A stretch of DNA of 64,000 nucleotides, from the NCBI RefSeq assembly GCF_001412595.2, contig NZ_CP012640.2, forward strand, positions 1,240,001 through 1,304,000, read 5' to 3'. A program made the translations under genes and the position numbers. Position 1 is the first letter of the stretch. Every line of letters starts with the position of its first letter. Positions 60,691-64,000 of this stretch are shown piece after piece. The stretch comes from Massilia sp. WG5 (GTDB taxonomy: Bacteria; Pseudomonadota; Gammaproteobacteria; Burkholderiales; Burkholderiaceae_D). The notes below the pieces were generated by a model. It was not told the DNA's origin, searched no databases, and was given only the letters and a program-made list of their open reading frames with translations.

Positions 60691-63510
60691 TTATGCGCGC
60701 ACCAGGCGGCACATCGACACTTTCGTTTCCTGCATCATCGTCACGGCGTCATAGCCATAGGTCCAGCCGGTGTTGACGGCCTCGCCGCGCACGGCCGGTG
60801 CGCCGCCTTCGGGATAATGCTTTTCCAGGTCCTCGCCCATCCACCAGCCGCCGAAGTGGAACGGCATCCAGACCAGGCCTTCGGGCACGCGCTGGGTCAC
60901 CATCGCCATCACTTTCAGGTTGGCCCCGGTCGGGGTCTGGACCCAGATGAAATCGCCCAGCTTGACGCCGATCTGGGCCGCATCGTTCGGATTCACCTCG
61001 CAGAACATGTTCTGCTGCAGCTCGGCCAGCCAGGGGTTCGAACGGGTTTCCTCGCCGCCGCCCTCGAACTCGACCAGGCGGCCGGAGGTCATGATGAGCG
61101 GGTAATCCTTCGAGAAGTCGACCTGCTGGACCGACTTGTACAGGGTCGGCAGGCGCCAGAACGCGGCCTTGTCGTCGTAGGTCGGGTACTTCGCGACCAG
61201 GTCGCGGCGCGGCGAGACGAGCGGTTCGCGGTGGACCGGCACCGGGTCCGGGAAGTTCCAGACGTTGCAGCGTGCCCGCGCATTGCCCCAGGGCGCGCAG
61301 CCGTGGGCGATGACGACCCGGATGATGCCGCCCGACAGGTCGGTCTTCCAGTTCTTGCCCTCGGCCGCCTTCTGCTCTTCCGGCGTGAGATCGGCCCACC
61401 AGCCGAGCTTCTTCATGAACACGTGGTCGAATTCCGGATAACCGACGTCGAGCTCGCTGTCCTTGTTGGTCGAGCCGTCGGCCGCCAGCAGGCTCTCGCC
61501 GCCGTGCTCGACGCCCCAGTTGGCGCGGAACGGCAGGCCGCCCTCGGCGACCGACTTGTGCAGGTCGTACAGGATCGGCGTGCCCGGGTGCTTCATCTCC
61601 GGCGTGCCCCAGCACGGCCACGGCAGGCCGTAGTAGTCGCCCTTGCAGGGACCGTCGTCGGCGCGCATGGTGGTCGGATTGAAGGTGTGCTTGTTCTGCA
61701 TGTGCAGCTTGAGCCGCTCCGGCGAGCAGCCGGTGTAGCCGATGGTCCAGCAGGAGCGGTTGATCTCGCGGAGGATGTCCTCGATCACCGGCTCGTTGTT
61801 GACCACCTTGATGTTCTTGACCAGCTCGTCGCCGAAGCCCAGCTTGCGCGCGAACAGGTACATGATCTCGTGGTCGGTCTTGCACTCGAACAGCGGCTGG
61901 ATCACCCGCTCGCGCCACTGGATCGAGCGGTTCGATGCCGTGACCGAACCCTGGCACTCGAACTGCGAGGCCGCCGGCAGCAGGTAGACGCCATTCTCGC
62001 GCCCGTGCATCGAGGCCGTCATGCTCGGGTACGGGTCGATCACGACCAGCATGTCGAGCTTCTGCATCGCCCTCTTCATGTCCGGCAGGCGGGTCTGGCT
62101 GTTCGGCGCGTGGCCCCAGTAGATCACGGCGCGCAGGTTGCTCGGCTGGTCGACGTACTGGTTGTCTTCGTTGACGGCGTCGAACCAGCGCGACACCGTG
62201 ATGCCGGGCTTCTCCATCAGTTCCTTGGAGCCGAAGCGCGACTTGATCCACTCGTAGTCGACGCCCCAGACCGCGGCGAAGTGCTTCCAGGCGCCCTCGG
62301 CGATGCCGTAATAGCCCGGCAGCGAATCGCCGTTCGGGCCGACGTCGGTCGCGCCCTGCACATTGTCGTGGCCCCGGTAGATGTTGGCGCCGCCGCCCTG
62401 CACGCCGATATTCCCCAGCGCCAGCTGCAGGATGCACAGGGCGCGCACGTTGGCGGTGCCGACGTGGTGCTGGGTGATGCCCATGCACCAGACCACCGAG
62501 GACGGCTTGTTCTTGGCCAGCATTTCGGCCGCCATCCGCACCGCGGACTCGGGCACGCCGGTCACGTCGCTGACCTTGTCCGGGGTCCACTTGGCGACTT
62601 CCTTGCGCACCTCGTCCATGCCGTTGGTGCGGGCGGCGATGTATTCCTTGTCTTCCCAGCCGTTCTCGAAGATGTGCCACAGCATGCCCCACACCAGCGC
62701 GATGTCGGTGCCCGGACGGACCCGCACATAGTGGTGGGCGAAGCGCGCGGTGCGCGTGAAGCGCGGATCGATCACGATCATCTTCGCGCCCAGTTCCTTC
62801 GCGTGCAGGAAATGCAGCATCGAGATCGGGTGGGCCTCGGCCGGATTCGAGCCGATGAACAGGACGGCCTTGCTGTAGTGCAGGTCGTTGAAGGAGTTCG
62901 TCATCGCCCCGTAGCCGAAGGTCTGGGCCACGCCCGCCACCGTGGTCGAGTGGCAGATGCGCGCCTGGTGGTCGCAGTTGTTGCTGCCCCAGAAGGAGAC
63001 CCACTTGCGCAGCAGGTAGGACTGCTCGTTGTTGTGCTTCGAGCTGCCGATCAGCATCAGCGCGTCCGGGCCGGATTTCTGGCGCAGCTCGAGCAGCTTG
63101 TCGCCGATCTCGTTGATGGCCTGGTCCCAGGAGATGCGCTCATACTTGCCGTTGACCAGCTTCATCGGATAGCGCAGCCGGTGCTCGCCGAAGCCGTGCT
63201 CGCGCACCGAAGCGCCCTTGGCGCAGTGGGCGCCCATGTTGATCGGCGAGTCGAAGGCCGCTTCCTGGCGTACCCAGACCCCGTTCTGCACCACCGCCTC
63301 CACCGAGCAGCCGACCGAGCAGTGGCTGCAGACGGTGTGCTTGATCTCGGTCTTCGCGGCCGGCGCCGGCGCCGGGTCGGCGGCGGCCGGTTCGATGACG
63401 TTCAGCGGCAGGTGGCGCGCGACCGCGGCGGCGCCGGCCGTGACGCCCGCGCCAACCAGGAATTTGCGCCGTTTCAGTCCGCTGTCGCGCGAAGTCTTCA
63501 CCAGGGTCAT
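60691..63510 (-). CDS. Formate dehydrogenase alpha (catalytic) subunit, cysteine type
   Basis: A 939-residue molybdopterin (or tungsten) enzyme that oxidises formate to CO2 in the periplasm. TAT leader RRKFLVGAGVTAGAAAV. The [4Fe-4S] set is VCSHCSVGCSVEAVV with AHCAKGASV. The metal ligand lies in DHQARICHSTTVAGVAQTF: Cys (TGC) where E. coli FdnG/FdoG have selenocysteine, so no selenocysteine machinery is needed; His follows as expected. The molybdopterin domain runs to the C-terminus. AAAGGAGAGGAG before the ATG. A NAD-linked diaphorase subunit is absent: this is the quinone-linked type. Confidence 0.95.
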   Translation of the reverse strand: MTLVKTSRDSGLKRRKFLVGAGVTAGAAAVARHLPLNVIEPAAADPAPAPAAKTEIKHTVCSHCSVGCSVEAVVQNGVWVRQEAAFDSPINMGAHCAKGASVREHGFGEHRLRYPMKLVNGKYERISWDQAINEIGDKLLELRQKSGPDALMLIGSSKHNNEQSYLLRKWVSFWGSNNCDHQARICHSTTVAGVAQTFGYGAMTNSFNDLHYSKAVLFIGSNPAEAHPISMLHFLHAKELGAKMIVIDPRFTRTARFAHHYVRVRPGTDIALVWGMLWHIFENGWEDKEYIAARTNGMDEVRKEVAKWTPDKVSDVTGVPESAVRMAAEMLAKNKPSSVVWCMGITQHHVGTANVRALCILQLALGNIGVQGGGANIYRGHDNVQGATDVGPNGDSLPGYYGIAEGAWKHFAAVWGVDYEWIKSRFGSKELMEKPGITVSRWFDAVNEDNQYVDQPSNLRAVIYWGHAPNSQTRLPDMKRAMQKLDMLVVIDPYPSMTASMHGRENGVYLLPAASQFECQGSVTASNRSIQWRERVIQPLFECKTDHEIMYLFARKLGFGDELVKNIKVVNNEPVIEDILREINRSCWTIGYTGCSPERLKLHMQNKHTFNPTTMRADDGPCKGDYYGLPWPCWGTPEMKHPGTPILYDLHKSVAEGGLPFRANWGVEHGGESLLAADGSTNKDSELDVGYPEFDHVFMKKLGWWADLTPEEQKAAEGKNWKTDLSGGIIRVVIAHGCAPWGNARARCNVWNFPDPVPVHREPLVSPRRDLVAKYPTYDDKAAFWRLPTLYKSVQQVDFSKDYPLIMTSGRLVEFEGGGEETRSNPWLAELQQNMFCEVNPNDAAQIGVKLGDFIWVQTPTGANLKVMAMVTQRVPEGLVWMPFHFGGWWMGEDLEKHYPEGGAPAVRGEAVNTGWTYGYDAVTMMQETKVSMCRLVRA

Positions 63511-63529
63511 GGCTGCTCCTCTTTCCTTC

Positions 63530-63736
63530 TTACCAGTAAGCCGCCGTACTGTAGTAACGGCGGATGTGTTCGGTCTCGTGGTAGCCCTTCGGCTTGGCCG
63601 GTTCCTCAGGCGCCGGTGCGGGCGGCGCGGTCTCGGCGGCGCCGGCGCGGGCCGCCACCACGGCCAGGGCGCCCAGCGGCGCGGCCTTCAGCAGGCTGCG
63701 GCGGGCGGGATCGGGAGCTTTGTCGTCGTTGGCCAT
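63530..63736 (-). CDS. Formate dehydrogenase region TAT-target peptide
   Basis: A 68-residue protein with a twin-arginine-type leader (ARRSLLKAAPLGALAVVAARAGAAE), a Pro/Ala linker and a conserved tail GYHETEHIRRYYSTAAYW. This matches the small proteins regularly found just before fdhA in this operon type; they may ride with the complex. 19 bp before the fdhA start. Confidence 0.85.
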   Translation of the reverse strand: MANDDKAPDPARRSLLKAAPLGALAVVAARAGAAETAPPAPAPEEPAKPKGYHETEHIRRYYSTAAYW

Positions 63737-63747
63737 CGTTGTCCTCA

Positions 63748-64000
63748 TCAAGCGGCAAGGGGTGCATCGGCCGGCTCCCACACCGCGAAGGCATGGGCTT
63801 CGACCGCCAGGAAGGCGCCGGCGAACGCGGCGACGACCTTGTAGAAATTCGCCGGTCCGGCCGCGGCAACGTCGCGCAGGCAGGCCGCGTACCAGGGCTG
63901 GATGTGCGCCACGAACAGCCGCTTCTGCTCGGCCAGCGGCTGGCGCGCGATGCCCGGCGCGCCGGTGATCAGCACGCGCATGGTCTCGCACAGGGCGCTC
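63748..64000 (-). CDS. TorD-like molecular chaperone, 5' end outside window
   Basis: The last about 84 residues of a protein running off the right edge. LCETMRVLI, then EQKRLFVAHIQPWYAACLRDVAAA and NFYKVVAAFAGAFLAVE, is the C-terminal pattern of the TorD/DmsD family, which proofreads and protects TAT-exported molybdoenzymes. Being first in the formate dehydrogenase operon, it probably serves the catalytic subunit. An internal ATG at 63981 is not the true start since the frame is open through the edge. Confidence 0.75.
   Translation of the reverse strand, partial: SALCETMRVLITGAPGIARQPLAEQKRLFVAHIQPWYAACLRDVAAAGPANFYKVVAAFAGAFLAVEAHAFAVWEPADAPLAA

Noticed and set aside
61700..63510. Possible selenocysteine in the formate dehydrogenase
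   Set aside because: The ligand codon reads TGC (Cys), not TGA, and the frame is continuous.

Overview
This window is high-GC DNA (most genes are strongly GC-biased at third codon positions) from a Gram-negative bacterium. Its gene families point to a betaproteobacterium of the order Burkholderiales, most likely Oxalobacteraceae (Massilia/Telluria-like). They include a periplasmic Cys-type formate dehydrogenase with DUF3305/DUF3306 neighbours, a full Tad pilus locus, paired half-size chromate transporters and FghA. The placement is inference from gene content, not a database match. I saw no rRNA, tRNA, insertion sequence, prophage or CRISPR array.

Layout. 1-2753: 3' part of glpD, an HD hydrolase and a SIR2-family deacylase. 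2754-5548: a UvrD/Rep helicase with a LexA-like SOS box at its start, bracketed by two diverged ~130-bp direct repeats that each carry three DnaA-box-like 9-mers at identical spacing. 5549-8304: two mini-proteins, two half-size chromate transporters and S-formylglutathione hydrolase. 8365-12299: a probable sigma-32 stress operon (Hsp20, phosphoribosyltransferase, membrane/SRPBCC protein, erythromycin-esterase-like protein) closed by a hairpin terminator. 12377-16679: two-subunit molybdenum hydroxylase of the isoquinoline 1-oxidoreductase type and a TPR-methyltransferase. 16709-17687: nicotinamidase and a small protein. 17913-23022: an aminotransferase-fold protein whose PLP lysine is replaced by Gln, overlapping a hybrid sensor kinase, then a CPA1 antiporter.

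23159-27767 is a less GC-rich patch. It has a degenerate receiver, a true single-domain receiver, an unknown small protein, a PAP2/AUR1-like membrane protein paired with a phospholipid-N-methyltransferase-like protein, an SDR and a membrane-anchored unknown. 27979-33767: topoisomerase IB, a royal-jelly/yellow-family protein, a 48-aa exported peptide, a DMT exporter, an AraC regulator and a berberine-bridge-type flavoprotein. 34443-49485: a complete Tad/Flp pilus operon (flp, cpaA, AAA ATPase, cpaB, cpaC, lipoprotein, tadG-like, two tadE-like, cpaE, cpaF, tadB, tadC, tadD, Ig-like lipoprotein) ending in a strong bidirectional terminator. Facing it is a LuxR-type regulator with a degenerate receiver.

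50540-64000 is all on the minus strand. A SET-domain methyltransferase overlaps pncB; a DUF2236/MpaB-type oxygenase lies in frame behind an acyl-CoA synthetase, separated by one stop codon. The rest is a formate dehydrogenase cluster: TorD-like chaperone (cut by the window edge), TAT peptide, catalytic, FeS and cytochrome b subunits, small lipoproteins, DUF3305, DUF3306 and a polyferredoxin-like protein. NAD chemistry recurs: the SIR2 protein releases nicotinamide, PncA deamidates it and PncB returns it to NAD synthesis. The most unusual items are the Lys-to-Gln aminotransferase-fold protein beside its kinase, the duplicated DnaA-box element around the SOS-regulated helicase, and the extra ATPase and Ig-like lipoprotein in the Tad operon.
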